From assembly GCA_032622095.1 (NCBI GenBank), contig CP136064.1:144851954-144915953 (forward strand): a stretch of DNA of 64,000 bases, given 5' to 3'. This stretch comes from Siphonodentalium dalli (lineage: Eukaryota > Mollusca > Scaphopoda > Gadilida > Siphonodentaliidae). Numbering within the stretch: the stretch's first letter is position 1; the number at the start of each line of letters is the position of its first letter. Below the pieces are notes generated by a model. The model had not been told where the DNA came from and ran no database searches. It worked only from the letters and a program-made list of their open reading frames with translations. Made by a program: the position numbers and the translations under genes. Shown here in pieces: positions 47,726-59,036 of the stretch.

Positions 47726-48817
47726 TTTTTTTCATCGTCATCAGCTGATCAATAAGTTCAATGACAGCATTCGATAAATGGTCAATTGATAGTAATACTA
47801 AATCTAAGATATATTCTGTTTGAATTTGCAATGAATGTCATTTATGAATTACCGAATGGGTAATAGATATAGCCATGATAAATGAGTCCCCATTGTGCGC
47901 CCCAATTTCCAACACGTGTTTGCTGTAGGTACATATTTTTTGCGCACGTCATCAGTGGGGGTTTCTTGGCGGGAGTGTTTTTTAAATAAACAATTTGGAT
48001 TGAATCATGTGTCCATTCCTTTGTATTTTTCGATTATAGTGTGGAGAATATACTCAAGATTATGTATTTGTTAATGCGCTTTAACAACATAATTTATTTG
48101 GGTACTAATCCAGCCAATCCCCGTGCCCACAATATTGGGCTGAATTGGCGTGACGTTGGGACGTGTAACTGAAGAGAAAATCGAAAATATTGTTGAACTT
48201 TTCGATCAAAACTTTATTGAATTCTCAAAATTGCTCACTCAGTGTATTAAAATAAAATATTATTCGATCTTGTGATGAATGAGGGAAAAAATCAAATCAA
48301 ATGACAGTTTTATTTGAGAACATTTCTAGGGCCAAAAGAGTTTTATCAAATATATATTTCAATTTTTTATCACGTTCACTTTGGAACAGTCTATTGCTAG
48401 TGTTGAAGGGATACTACCTTTATGAAACCATTCCTTTTTACGTTTCCTTCAGAGCGTTTCTAGGAGATATGTGCTGTATGAATAATATGCATAAAGAATT
48501 CAATGGACAATTTAATAACTTGGAATCAAAACATGAAACGTGTAGAGTTTTAATTCTTTTAAACAAGCTTCCACCCCAATAAAAATATGCTTACGAAGGA
48601 GGCTGTGGACGAATCCAAAAGTAATGACAACAAATAGAACCGGAAACATAAACAAACATGCTCGATTCGTCGCGAGCATAAACAACATGCTCGATTCGTC
48701 GATTATCAAAACAGACATAGGCCTAATTGTTCTTGAAATAAATGGGTAAATTATCGGAAAGTTGGTAATACGCTACGTACATTACTTTCGGAAATTTTTC
48801 GGGAAATCAGCGTGTTA
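47725..48817 (+). mobile_element. Outer copy of 4.5-kb element, left remnant
   Basis: Over 99 percent identical by eye to 52722-53812 inside the inner 4.5-kb element; I see one substitution and a 2-bp difference (near 48670). It is cut at the left by satellite and at the right by the 6.1-kb element at 48818. It includes the 93-codon frame at 48301. Confidence 0.88.
48301..48582 (+). CDS. Hypothetical 93-residue frame, copy 1
   Basis: An ATG-started frame beginning MTVLFENISRAKRVL, with an aromatic-rich centre (LLLVLKGYYLYETIPFYVSF) and a Cys pair (DMCCMNN). An identical frame is at 53298 because the DNA is duplicated, so identity is not evidence of selection. No domain is recognised. It lies in an AT-rich element interior and may not be translated. 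Confidence 0.2.
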   Translation: MTVLFENISRAKRVLSNIYFNFLSRSLWNSLLLVLKGYYLYETIPFYVSFRAFLGDMCCMNNMHKEFNGQFNNLESKHETCRVLILLNKLPPQ

Positions 48818-49739
48818 GGGAGCTTGTCCAATTCCGACGGAGTTTCCGTCGGAATCGGAGTTTCCGATGGATATTTCCGATCTCCGATACCGATGGCAAT
48901 CGGAGTTTTTGTATCGGTATAAAACTCCGATTCCGTCGGAGATTTTTCGCTGTGTCGTCGGTAAAATCATCCGATTCAATCGGAGTTTTATATCGGAGTT
49001 CCCGTTCTTCAAGTGCGGTATGTTTTGGAAAACTCAGATCCCGTGAATTTTCGTAGGAGCTTTTAATAAATCGTCGTTTCGGTTCTTCGTGTATATTGTT
49101 TATATATATACCAGACACAACGGAGAAAGACATGTAACATGTTACGTCCATTCTCAGCGACTCGGCCATTTCCGCTTCGCTGAGGAAATAACCTCCCCAT
49201 AAATAGAAACCATATTCGCGCAATGCTAAAATATATAGGCCTATAATTATCAGTCGACGTAAACATCTCCGTAATAAATATAATATCAGATGAATTTATA
49301 TGATAATAATATACTGAGTTGAAATTTATGTCGACTGTATAATTATATGCGTGCAGGATTTGAACCGGTGGAATATGATATCTACTGGTAAGTATATTAT
49401 TGGGTGCATACAAGATTTGAAATACACTGGGTTTACGGTATTCTCAGAATCCGACGATGTTGCAAATATAGTTTATATCGCTAAGGGGTCATCTCAAAAC
49501 TACTATCGGGATCCCGATAGGATACCGATAGTTATATATACAGTTATCGGGAAATTATCGGGAAATGACGCAACGTTTTTCGGGAAATTATCGGAATATT
49601 TACATAGTCTATCGGGATTCGATCTATCGGAGTTTACTTTCATTTCGGAGTATCATATTCCGAAAACAACGCATGTTGTTTGGAAAGTTTCTGTATCGGG
49701 ATTACTCCGGACTTTTATCGCGATTTTATGTTTTATAGG

Positions 49740-52130
49740 CCTATCTTTATTATTGATTTAATAGTTTCCTAACATGAGAAATCGTTAGTATAAAGTTTTA
49801 AAGTATCAGGGGGCACGTGTCGTAGAACTATTATATGTTATACTGTGGTGATCAGTGGGTGCTACGTACAATATCGGTATTTTACCTGGACAATACACCC
49901 CACCCATCGGGAAATCTTCAAAATCAATAAATAAATTCACGGGGAGCATACCCAAATATGTATAGTATAGGCCTTAATGCAAGTGGCTACTTTCACTTTC
50001 TAAAAATAGAACAGATCCATCAATTGATTAAATTCTAAATTTATTTCGGCGTTGCATGCAGCGGCTACTATCTTCAAAGCTTAATTGTGTTTGTAATATG
50101 TTTAAATACATCCGACTTTTAAATATGGAGGAAATAAAGAAATACATATATTATGGCAAATGTAAAAGATTTGTATTTAATCGCGAAACACAATTAATGC
50201 ATGCACAATCGAGTGCAGTCTTAACACGAGATGTCGTATATGTTCTATTTTTAGCCCGATTCCAGGAATTGGGGTCATCAATATTTACGTTTCTGGGAAC
50301 AACACACGTGGCATTGCAGAGTAATACGTCTCGAAGATTTCACACAGTGAACGGATTTATAAAACAATTTCAAACATGGGACAATTTAACTCAAGCTTAA
50401 AAAAAATATCGGGCCTGTGTACACGTAGGCCTATATTCCGAATATACATAGCCTAGGCGAAATTTATATTGGAATATGTGCGATGTCCATGCAGCATTTG
50501 ATGTGCTTTATAACGCAATCATGGCAATTGCATTTTTGTTTACCGGCACATGCATGGAAACAACAAATCTCGCCAGTAGACAGCCGTAGAAAGAAAAATA
50601 TATATCCACAGTGGGTTTAACTTTAGCCTAAGCAGGAAATTTTGCTGTTATGCCTACATTCTGCATGGTCATGCAGTTTCGGGGGGGGGGGGGTAGATCG
50701 ATCATGCACGCCATGAATATCTACACGATTCTCTACCCTTTAGTCAAGAGTAGGCTATAGAAATTCGAAACATGACATATGGGGGGGGGGGGGGGGGGGG
50801 GTGTCCTGCTGTACATGTAAAGTTTTAGCAACATTTAGCAGTAATATTCCATACTTTTTCATGAATCGTAATATGGTAAATAAAGAGCGTGTGGAAATAT
50901 GAATGGAAAATTCCATGCAAATCTGCAGTGCAAAGGTTATAAATACGCGAAGTAATCATAACATTTAACTGACAATTAAATGTGTGCATGGGCTGCTTTT
51001 CATATTCTACATTAATTTCGTTTTCTGTAATTACTACTAATTATAATGCTGCATTGATTATTTCGATAAGTTGAACATAGCCTAATTATGTTGACAGTGT
51101 CGAATTTCACGATTGCATCATCAAGGTCAAGGTAACACGATGCGATTTATTTGTAGTAGGCCTGCTCCTATATTTCGTCATTTTTATCTTTCAAAAAGAT
51201 GTCTTGCTAACTTTTATTTAGTTTACTTTCGATATTAACCATTTACCCAACAGTAATATTACCTCCAGCCAACAGAACTTTCTGGTGACGTCAAAGTTTT
51301 TGGGGGAAAACATGTATTATTACTAAATGTTATGTGGCTCCTGATTTATGAAATTATGTTCATCTGTATGGATGGGGACTGGGAGTAAAAAAAAATCCAG
51401 AGTTGTGAATCCCCCTCCCCAAGCATGATAGTATGGTGAATATTTAGTAGGTTTTATATTTATATTTTATAACAATAAATGTAATAAACAAACGAAAGGT
51501 AAGTTTTGTTTTATCAACAGATCAATGTGACATTCAGTTTCAATTTCTCTGTCGGAAAACTATATCACGAAATTGAGTGATTTATTAATGTTTTAAGCCA
51601 TGGCTACGTGGTGAAATGAAACATAAAATAAATCATCAAGTGGCCTATCAACTCTTGGATAGTTACGTGTAAATTCAGTTACAATTGACTGCATTATTAG
51701 TCCAAACTAGTCAACATTGTGCCATCGATTACAACGCACGTGTTTTTTTGTTTACTTCAATTTACAACGCACCGGTTTTTGACCTTGACATTGCAGTCAA
51801 TACATTCGTACCGCACATATCTTGTGCAATTAATAAATTAAACAATTCTTTCGTGTCTACATTGTATCTTATGATCGAGAAAAGTGCTTTCTCTTAGTGA
51901 AATTTTGAGCAATCATATTCAATATAAAATGACAAGACAGTGCCGATAAGTAATTCGCGGTAAATGCAGCACTATTCGGAATTAATGCGCACTTTCAATT
52001 TAAAAATAGCCGCGTTTGTCTCGTGAACTCTTGTGTTCAAATAAAAGTAACTAATGTTAAACAATGTCATTTCTTTGATTTTTCACATCATGATATGGCC
52101 AATTTACTTGAGTATTTGGCAGTGTTAATG
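49740..52130. other. Interior of 4.5-kb element; no gene recognised
   Basis: AT-rich, with G runs at 50680-50692 and 50780-50801. A 114-codon plus-strand frame at 50056-50400 (begins MQRLLSSKLNCVC) has no recognised domain. If the element has a protein of its own it should lie here, but I cannot identify one. Confidence 0.4.
50056..50400 (+). CDS. Hypothetical 114-residue frame
   Basis: Longest open frame wholly inside the 4.5-kb element. Basic and aromatic composition (MEEIKKYIYYGKCKRF), no zinc knuckle, helix-turn-helix or DDE motif that I can see. Homologous DNA is missing from the outer copy, so conservation cannot be judged. Low confidence that it is coding. Confidence 0.2.
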   Translation: MQRLLSSKLNCVCNMFKYIRLLNMEEIKKYIYYGKCKRFVFNRETQLMHAQSSAVLTRDVVYVLFLARFQELGSSIFTFLGTTHVALQSNTSRRFHTVNGFIKQFQTWDNLTQA

Positions 52131-53090
52131 CGCGGAGAATAATAATTTTATTAATCAAACGAGAGAACAAAACGGCCGATCGATGCACATTTGTGCTATA
52201 CAGTATTTTATTATTGTTGCGCTGACGCCGGCAAGGTCCGAGGTGTTTTCATCGTCATCAGCTGATCAATAAGTTCAATGGAAACACTCGATAAATGGTC
52301 AATTGATACTAACACTAAAGCTAAGATATATTATGTTTGAATTTGCAATGAATGTCATTTATTTATTACCGAATGGCTAATAGTTATATAGCCATGATAG
52401 ATGACAGTCCCCATTGTGCGCCCCACATTCCAACACCACGTGTTCGCAGGTACAAATTTCTGTTGCTCGATCGTTATCAGTGGGCGTTTCTTGATCTTTC
52501 TTGGCGGGAGTGTTTTTTAAATAAACCATTTGGATTGAATCGTGTGTCCATTCCTTTGTATTTTTAGATTACATTGTGGAGAATATACTCAAGATTATAT
52601 AATTGTCAATGCGCGCAGAATAATAATTTTATTAATCAAACGAGAGAACAAAACGGCCGATGCACATAAATTTGTGTTACAGTATTTTATCATTGCTGCA
52701 ATGACGTCGACAAGGTTCCTAGATTTTTTCATCGTCATCAGCTGATCAATAAGTTCAATGACAGCATTCGATAAATGGTCAATTGATAGTAATACTAAAT
52801 CTAAGATATATTCTGTTTGAATTTGCAATGAATGTCATTTATGAATTACCGAATGGGTAATAGATATAGCCATGATAAATGAGTCCCCATTGTGCGCCCC
52901 AATTTCCAACACGTGTTTGCTGTAGGTACATATTTTTTGCGCACGTCATCAGTGGGGGTTTCTTGGCGGGAGTGTTTTTTAAATAAACAATTTGGATTGA
53001 ATCATGTGTCCATTCCTTTGTATTTTTCGATTATAGTGTGGAGAATATACTCAAGATTATGTATTTGTTAATGCGCTTTAACAACATAAT
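52131..53090 (+). repeat. ~480-bp tandem duplication
   Basis: 52131-52611 and 52612-53090 share AGAATAATAATTTTATTAAT, CGAGAGAACAAAACGGCCGA, TTTTCATCGTCATCAGCTGA and GGCGGGAGTGTTTTTTAAAT in order, with clear divergence. This is older than the near-identical duplications around it. Confidence 0.8.
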
Positions 53091-53297
53091 TTATTTGGGT
53101 ACTAATCCAGCCAATCCCCGTGCCCACAATATTGGGCTGAATTGGCGTGACGTTGGGACGTGTAACTGAAGAGAAAATCGAAAATGTTGTTGAACTTTTC
53201 GATCAAAACTTTATTGAATTCTCAAAATTGCTCACTCAGTGTATTAAAATAAAATATTATTCGATCTTGTGATGAATGAGGGAAAAAATCAAATCAA

Positions 53298-53579
53298 ATG
53301 ACAGTTTTATTTGAGAACATTTCTAGGGCCAAAAGAGTTTTATCAAATATATATTTCAATTTTTTATCACGTTCACTTTGGAACAGTCTATTGCTAGTGT
53401 TGAAGGGATACTACCTTTATGAAACCATTCCTTTTTACGTTTCCTTCAGAGCGTTTCTAGGAGATATGTGCTGTATGAATAATATGCATAAAGAATTCAA
53501 TGGACAATTTAATAACTTGGAATCAAAACATGAAACGTGTAGAGTTTTAATTCTTTTAAACAAGCTTCCACCCCAATAA
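53298..53579 (+). CDS. Hypothetical 93-residue frame, copy 2
   Basis: Residue-for-residue the same as the frame at 48301, lying in the inner 4.5-kb element. No domain recognised. Confidence 0.2.
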   Translation: MTVLFENISRAKRVLSNIYFNFLSRSLWNSLLLVLKGYYLYETIPFYVSFRAFLGDMCCMNNMHKEFNGQFNNLESKHETCRVLILLNKLPPQ

Positions 53580-54488
53580 AAATATGCTTACGAAGGAGGC
53601 TGTGGACGAATCCAAAAGTAATGACAACAAATAGAACCGGAAACATAAACAAACATGCTCGATTCGTCGAGCATAAACAACATGCTCGATTCGTCGATTA
53701 TCAAAACAGACATAGGCCTAATTGTTCTTGAAATAAATGGGTAAATTATCGGAAAGTTGGTAATACGCTACGTACATTACTTTCGGAAATTTTTCGGGAA
53801 ATCAGCGTGTTATCGGAATATTTAGATGCGGTATCGGAATATTATCGGGAAATGGTGACCGCTCTATCGGAATCTATCGGGAAATTTAGAAGATAGTTTT
53901 GAGTTATCGGAATCCTATCGGGATATTTATCAGGATCCCGATAGTAGTTTTGAGATGACCCCTAAGTGCAGTTTAATATGGAATAATCCATTTCAATCCC
54001 GGCTGGGGGTGCAAATAATTATTCCATTTTCAATGACATACCGGTACCCAGGTATTACAACGTACTGGTATCAGTACTGAAATTGTCTTCTAATGTTTCC
54101 AAATCCGCCTGAACAAACCAAAGATCTATTTCTTGTTGCCATTTTCTGAATAATTATATCGTTTGAACCAACTTTGCGATTCTTAATTCAACTTCGGTCG
54201 AGTGAAAACCACGTGTGTGTGTTGTGTTGCAAACCGGAAGAGTGGATCAATCGGGAGGTTATTGGAAGAGCCTGTATAATTGATGGAAGAGCCGGACCAA
54301 TCCAGTGACGGCAGAATCAAGCCTCACCCAAATAAGGAAGTTGGATTTATTTTTATTTTTTATTGATATTGGGAATCGTAGGGATTATTCATTTTTAAGA
54401 GACGAGTAATACCATATAAATAAACAACGTGTTTTGCGAAAGCGACAAACTGAAAATGACGCAACCAACAATCACGTAATAAAATGTT

Positions 54489-54740
54489 ATGATTTACTCG
54501 ATATTAAAGCTAGATTTTTCCAGTTTTCTCCGCAAAAGTTTAAATTATAATCGGAGATGGGATGTGTATTCCCTTCATCACAAGGATTTCCCCATAAACG
54601 AACCGTCTGTTCAACTTTTTCTGGTGACTTTCTCAACTTTTCAGAGGAAGTTTGGCATAAATAAAAATGAAATTATTACACAAAACTCAAATCACATCGC
54701 CGTTTTGATATCGGAGAAAACTCCGATGAAATCTGATTAA
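54489..54740 (+). CDS. Hypothetical 83-residue frame, copy 1
   Basis: ATG-started frame (MIYSILKLDFSSFLRKSLNY) in the right part of the 6.1-kb element. It runs into the CTCCGAT word array at its end (SEKTPMKSD), so its C terminus is just the word repeat. A perfect duplicate is at 55632. No domain recognised. Confidence 0.2.
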   Translation: MIYSILKLDFSSFLRKSLNYNRRWDVYSLHHKDFPINEPSVQLFLVTFSTFQRKFGINKNEIITQNSNHIAVLISEKTPMKSD

Positions 54741-54965
54741 ATCGGAGTTTTAACATCGTAGTTTTCATATCGGAGAAAAACTCTGATTTCATCGGAGTTT
54801 TGTTCAGAGTTCATCGGAATTTTCACCGGAATTGATCGGAGTTCTTGATCGGAGAAAAAACTCCGATCTAAGAAATTCCGATGATGAGGGAGAAAACTCC
54901 GATTAAAACTCCGATTAAAAGCTCCGATCACCGACGGAAACTCCGTCGGAATTGGACAAGGTCCC

Positions 54966-55108
54966 TTATCGGAATATTTAGATGCGGTATCGGAATATTA
55001 TCGGGAAATGGTGACCGCTCTATCGGAAAATTTAGAAGATAGTTTTGAGTTATCGGAATCCTATCGGGATATTTATCGGGATCCCGATAGTAGTTTTGAG
55101 ATGACCCC
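54966..55108 (+). mobile_element. Outer copy of 4.5-kb element, right remnant
   Basis: Matches 53810-53962, including the right TIR GTTTTGAGATGACCCC and a following TAA (55109-55111). With 47725-48817 it makes one element copy split at TTA by the 6.1-kb element. It lacks a 10-bp piece present in the inner copy near 53872. Confidence 0.88.
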
Positions 55109-56108
55109 TAAAGTGCAGTTTAATATGGAATAATCCATTTCAATCCCGGCTGGGGGTGCAAATAATTATTCCATTTTCAATGACATACCGGTACCCAGGT
55201 ATTACAACGTACTGGTATCAGTACTGAAATTGTCTTCTAATGTTTCCAAATCCGCCTGAACAAACCAAAGATCTATTTCTTGTTGCCATTTTCTGAATAA
55301 TTATATCGTTTGAACCAACTTTGCGATTCTTAATTCAACTTCGGTCGAGTGAAAACCACGTGTGTGTGTTGTGTTGCAAACCGGAAGAGTGGATCAATCG
55401 GGAGGTTATTGGAAGAGCCTGTATAATTGATGGAAGAGCCGGACCAATCCAGTGACGGCAGAATCAAGCTGGAAGTTGGATTTATTTTTATTTTTTATTG
55501 ATATTGGGAATCGTAGGGATTATTCATTTTTAAGAGACGAGTAATACCATCGCACCAGATAAATAAACAACGTGTTTTGCGAAAGCGACAAACTGAAAAT
55601 GACGCAACCAACAATCACGTAATAAAATGTTATGATTTACTCGATATTAAAGCTAGATTTTTCCAGTTTTCTCCGCAAAAGTTTAAATTATAATCGGAGA
55701 TGGGATGTGTATTCCCTTCATCACAAGGATTTCCCCATAAACGAACCGTCTGTTCAACTTTTTCTGGTGACTTTCTCAACTTTTCAGAGGAAGTTTGGCA
55801 TAAATAAAAATGAAATTATTACACAAAACTCAAATCACATCGCCGTTTTGATATCGGAGAAAACTCCGATGAAATCTGATTAAATCGGAGTTTTAACATC
55901 GTAGTTTTCATATCGGAGAAAAACTCTGATTTCATCGGAGTTTTGTTCAGAGTTCATCGGAATTTTCACCGGAATTGATCGGAGTTCTTGATCGGAGAAA
56001 AAACTCCGATCTAAGAAATTCCGATGATGAGGGAGAAAACTCCGATTAAAACTCCGATTAAAAGCTCCGATCACCGACGGAAACTCCGTCGGAATTGGAC
56101 AAGGTCCC
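55109..56108 (+). mobile_element. Outer copy of 6.1-kb element, right remnant
   Basis: Matches 53963-54965 almost base for base, with two small indels (near 55470 and 55552). It ends in the TIR GGAATTGGACAAGGTCCC at 56108 and joins the satellite at TAATTAA. Its left half is missing. It includes the second 83-codon frame at 55632. Confidence 0.88.
55632..55883 (+). CDS. Hypothetical 83-residue frame, copy 2
   Basis: Identical translation to the frame at 54489, in the outer remnant of the 6.1-kb element. No domain recognised. Confidence 0.2.
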   Translation: MIYSILKLDFSSFLRKSLNYNRRWDVYSLHHKDFPINEPSVQLFLVTFSTFQRKFGINKNEIITQNSNHIAVLISEKTPMKSD

Positions 56109-56111
56109 TAA

Positions 56112-57180
56112 TTAACTGCTTATATTGACTAAGTAGCTGCATATAGTGACTAACTATCCGCATATATTGACTAAGTAGCTGCATATAATGACTAACTGAC
56201 CACATATATTGACTAAGTAATTGCATATATTATGACTAACTAACCGCATATATTGACCAAGTAGCTGCATATAATGACTAACTGACCAAATATTGACTAA
56301 TTATTTGCATATAATGACTAACTGACCGCATATATTGACTAAGTAGATGAATATAATGACTAACTGACCACAAATATTGACTAAGTAGTTGCATATAATC
56401 ACTAACTAACCGCATATATTGACTAAGTAGCTGCATATAATGACTATCTGACCATATATATTGACTAAGTAGCTGCATATAATGACTAACTAACCGCATA
56501 TATTGACTAAGTGGTTGCATATAATGAGTAACTGACCGCATATATAAAGTAGATGCATATAATGACTAACTGACCACAAATATTGACTAAGTAGTTGCAT
56601 ATATTATAAATGACTAACTAAACCGCATATATTGACTAAGTAGCTGCATATAATGACTAACTGACCACATATATTGACTAAGTAGCTGCATATTTATATG
56701 ACTAACTAACCACATACATTGACAATGTAGATGCCTATAATGACTAACTGACCACACATATTGACTAAGTATAGTTGCATATAACGACTAACTATAAACC
56801 ACATATATTGACTAAGCAGCTGCAAACAATGACTAACTAATCATATATATATATATATATATATTGATAAAGTTGCTGGATATTTTGTCAATGCAATTGC
56901 ACATTTTGGCAAAATAGATGTATATATTGACTAACTTACCATATTTATTGACAAAGAAACTGCATATAATGACTAACTAACCGAATATATTGGAAACGTA
57001 GCTGCATATATTTGCAAAGTAGCTGCATATATTGACTTAACTAACCACATATATTGACAAATTAGCTGCATATATTGATTAACTAACCTCCAATATTGAC
57101 AAAGTAGCCAAATATAATTGCAAAGAGGCTGCATCTATTGACTAACTAACCACATATATTGATATATTAACCGGATATAT
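56112..57180 (-). repeat. 42-bp satellite in right arm
   Basis: Same dimeric unit as 46562-47360 in reverse orientation, about 25 units, with an (AT)n run at 56842-56864. A stop-free 87-codon minus-strand frame (56278-56541) with a 14-residue repeat (SQYMRLVSHYMQLL) results from a 42-bp period being a multiple of three. Confidence 0.85.
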
Positions 57181-59036
57181 TGCCTGAGCTTGACATAAGG
57201 CAGCTATGGCGCACCATATCACCGCATTTGCATAGCAATCCTCACTATTATCACACTACATGACCCATGTTAATCATGCAGGTCTACATTTGACCCAAAG
57301 GGGTTCGGATGTGATATATTCCAGGAACTTGTTATGCCGTTATTCTGAGTAAGTACAGGTAATTACTATTTAGGGATGTAGCTTATAATCATCAACTATT
57401 TGCTTTCAAATCAGTTTCATAATTCCCGAACAGTGAATCTTTTAAAATCCTATCATGGCATTTTCCAGATACGTGGTGTTGGTTTTCAAACATACCCGTA
57501 ATTTTTCACACAATTTCCAATAATAAAAAAATTGTGCAAAACACATCACTATTTAGACAATTTTTGTCTAGATCCACAGAAACAGCTGAGAAATTGGGAA
57601 TAAAATGATAAAAACACGTGGACTCTGAGTCTGATGAGTACCATGTCAGGGTGCGTTCACATATTGGTAAATTTGTCTGGCAAACCTGCAGGAAAGTCGT
57701 CTTAGGAGTGCTCTTATCCCCTATTGTATTATATATATGAGTTGAAGATTTTGAGATACATATAACAGGTTGTTACAATATGTTTTGCTTTATAATATTC
57801 ACAATTTAAATGTCCGATTTATAGGGGAAAACATCATTATTCATTATTCAAAAAGTTAATTTGTGTCGCAATGGTTTTAGAACTTCATTTCTTTCCAATA
57901 ATGAAATTTTGTGTATTTTTTAATATCGTTTCCATGGTGATAGGTATTTCTCAGGTTATTGGGCTTTTTCTGCAGTTTTATCAAAACTAGATTGAAGCAC
58001 ACGTAAGAAGCCATCATAATATGTATAAATTATTACTGTAACCAATGTAGTGTCAAATAAATGTTTCAATTCCAAAATTATCGCATTTTTTGCAAAAATT
58101 AACAGTTTTTACCCCAAAATGGCAATAAAACCTTCATATCCTATATGTGCATCCTAGCTACTACTGGGATAATTGGGAAATGGTAATCTTTGAAAAAGGT
58201 TTTGAGACATCTATAACGGGTTGTCATAATACGCTTTGCTTCATAAAATTACATGCTTTAAATGTCAGCTCTATGGGAAAAAAACATCATTATTTGGCGA
58301 AATTTGGTCCGTTTCCATGACAACAGCTGAAAAATCGCATCAATTACCAAACACAGAAGTCCGGATTAAAGGTGCATGTCATAAAAAACAAATTTCAAAA
58401 AGTTATATTGTGTCGCAAGGGTTTAAATATAGGTCTTCATTTCTTTCCAATAACGGCATTTTTTGTATTTTTAAATATCGTTTCCATGGTAACAGGTATT
58501 TCTCTTGGTATTGGGCCTTTTCGGCAGTTTTATCCAAATTAATTTTAAGTACACGTATGATGCCATCATAATAATGCATAAAGTATTACTGTAACCAATG
58601 TAGTATTCAATAAATGTTCCAATTCCAAAATAATTGCATTTTTTGCAAAAATCACCATTTTTCACCCCAAAATGGGAATAAAGACCCGTATAACCTATAT
58701 GTGCATCCTATTTAATACTGGAATCGTTGGAACATAGTTATATTGGACAAATCATCAATAAATGATCTTCAACGTCTGTTCCTGTCCTAGAATGGGCTTA
58801 AATTAGTTTTTACCATTTACGGAAATGGTTTAATATCAAACTGTGTCTACATTGTTTACATTCTGTTTCCATGGCAACGGCACCACTTTCACATTTTACA
58901 GCAGGGCGGAACATGAAGCCTACATCTTCTACTTTCATATGATGTATAATTTTTCCGTGTGTAAAGAAAAAATTAAACTCGAAAAATAAGCCCTGTTGGG
59001 GCCAAGACCGCTCATCTAATTGGGACAGTCACACCT
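57181..59036 (-). repeat. Right arm, unique part
   Basis: Inverse of 44790-46561 with the same two ~450-bp blocks. The outer end lacks the G run of the left arm and reads, inward, AGAGGTGTGACTGTCCCAAT. Confidence 0.75.

Larger units (their letters stand above)
49485..53962. mobile_element. 4.5-kb element, word ATCGGGAT, TSD TAA
   Basis: TAA at 49482-49484 and 53963-53965. The TIRs begin GGGGTCATCTCAAAACTA and continue to CTATCGGGATCC with one mismatch in about 34 bp. ATCGGGA/TCCCGAT arrays lie at 49505-49625 and 53820-53945. The interior has a ~480-bp tandem duplication and only short frames. It is nested in the 6.1-kb element. PIF/Harbinger-like by target and terminus (inference). Confidence 0.88.
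48818..54965. mobile_element. 6.1-kb element, word CTCCGAT, TSD TTA
   Basis: TTA at 48815-48817 and 54966-54968. The ends are GGGAGCTTGTCCAATTCC and, inverted, GGGACCTTGTCCAATTCC, each running on into CGACGGAGTTTCCGTCG. Subterminal arrays of ATCGGAG/CTCCGAT lie at 48838-49000 and 54700-54945. It contains the 4.5-kb element 49485-53962. The empty target site is visible at 53810-53812 in that inner element. A 3-bp TWA target and G-rich TIRs fit PIF/Harbinger. Without its insert the element is about 1.67 kb and carries an 83-codon frame only. Confidence 0.88.
44790..59036. mobile_element. 14-kb inverted-repeat element
   Basis: The left arm 44790-47362 is matched inverted by 56110-59036. The outermost parts are diverged but alignable (GGTGTC...GTCCCA...GAGCGGTCTTG), and the next 1.7 kb is highly similar. 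Inside each arm is a 42-bp satellite. The centre (47363-56109) holds the other end of the satellite and a nested element stack. No transposase or other protein was recognised, and no target duplication is clear. Long arms with internal tandem repeats recall foldback elements. An inverted duplication not caused by transposition is the alternative. Confidence 0.75.

Noticed and set aside
49340-49400. tRNA B-box-like GGTTCAAATCC on the minus strand
   Set aside because: No A box, anticodon arm or acceptor pairing in the preceding 70 bases.
49351-49761. 136-codon plus-strand frame
   Set aside because: It runs across the left border of the 4.5-kb element, so it joins unrelated sequences.
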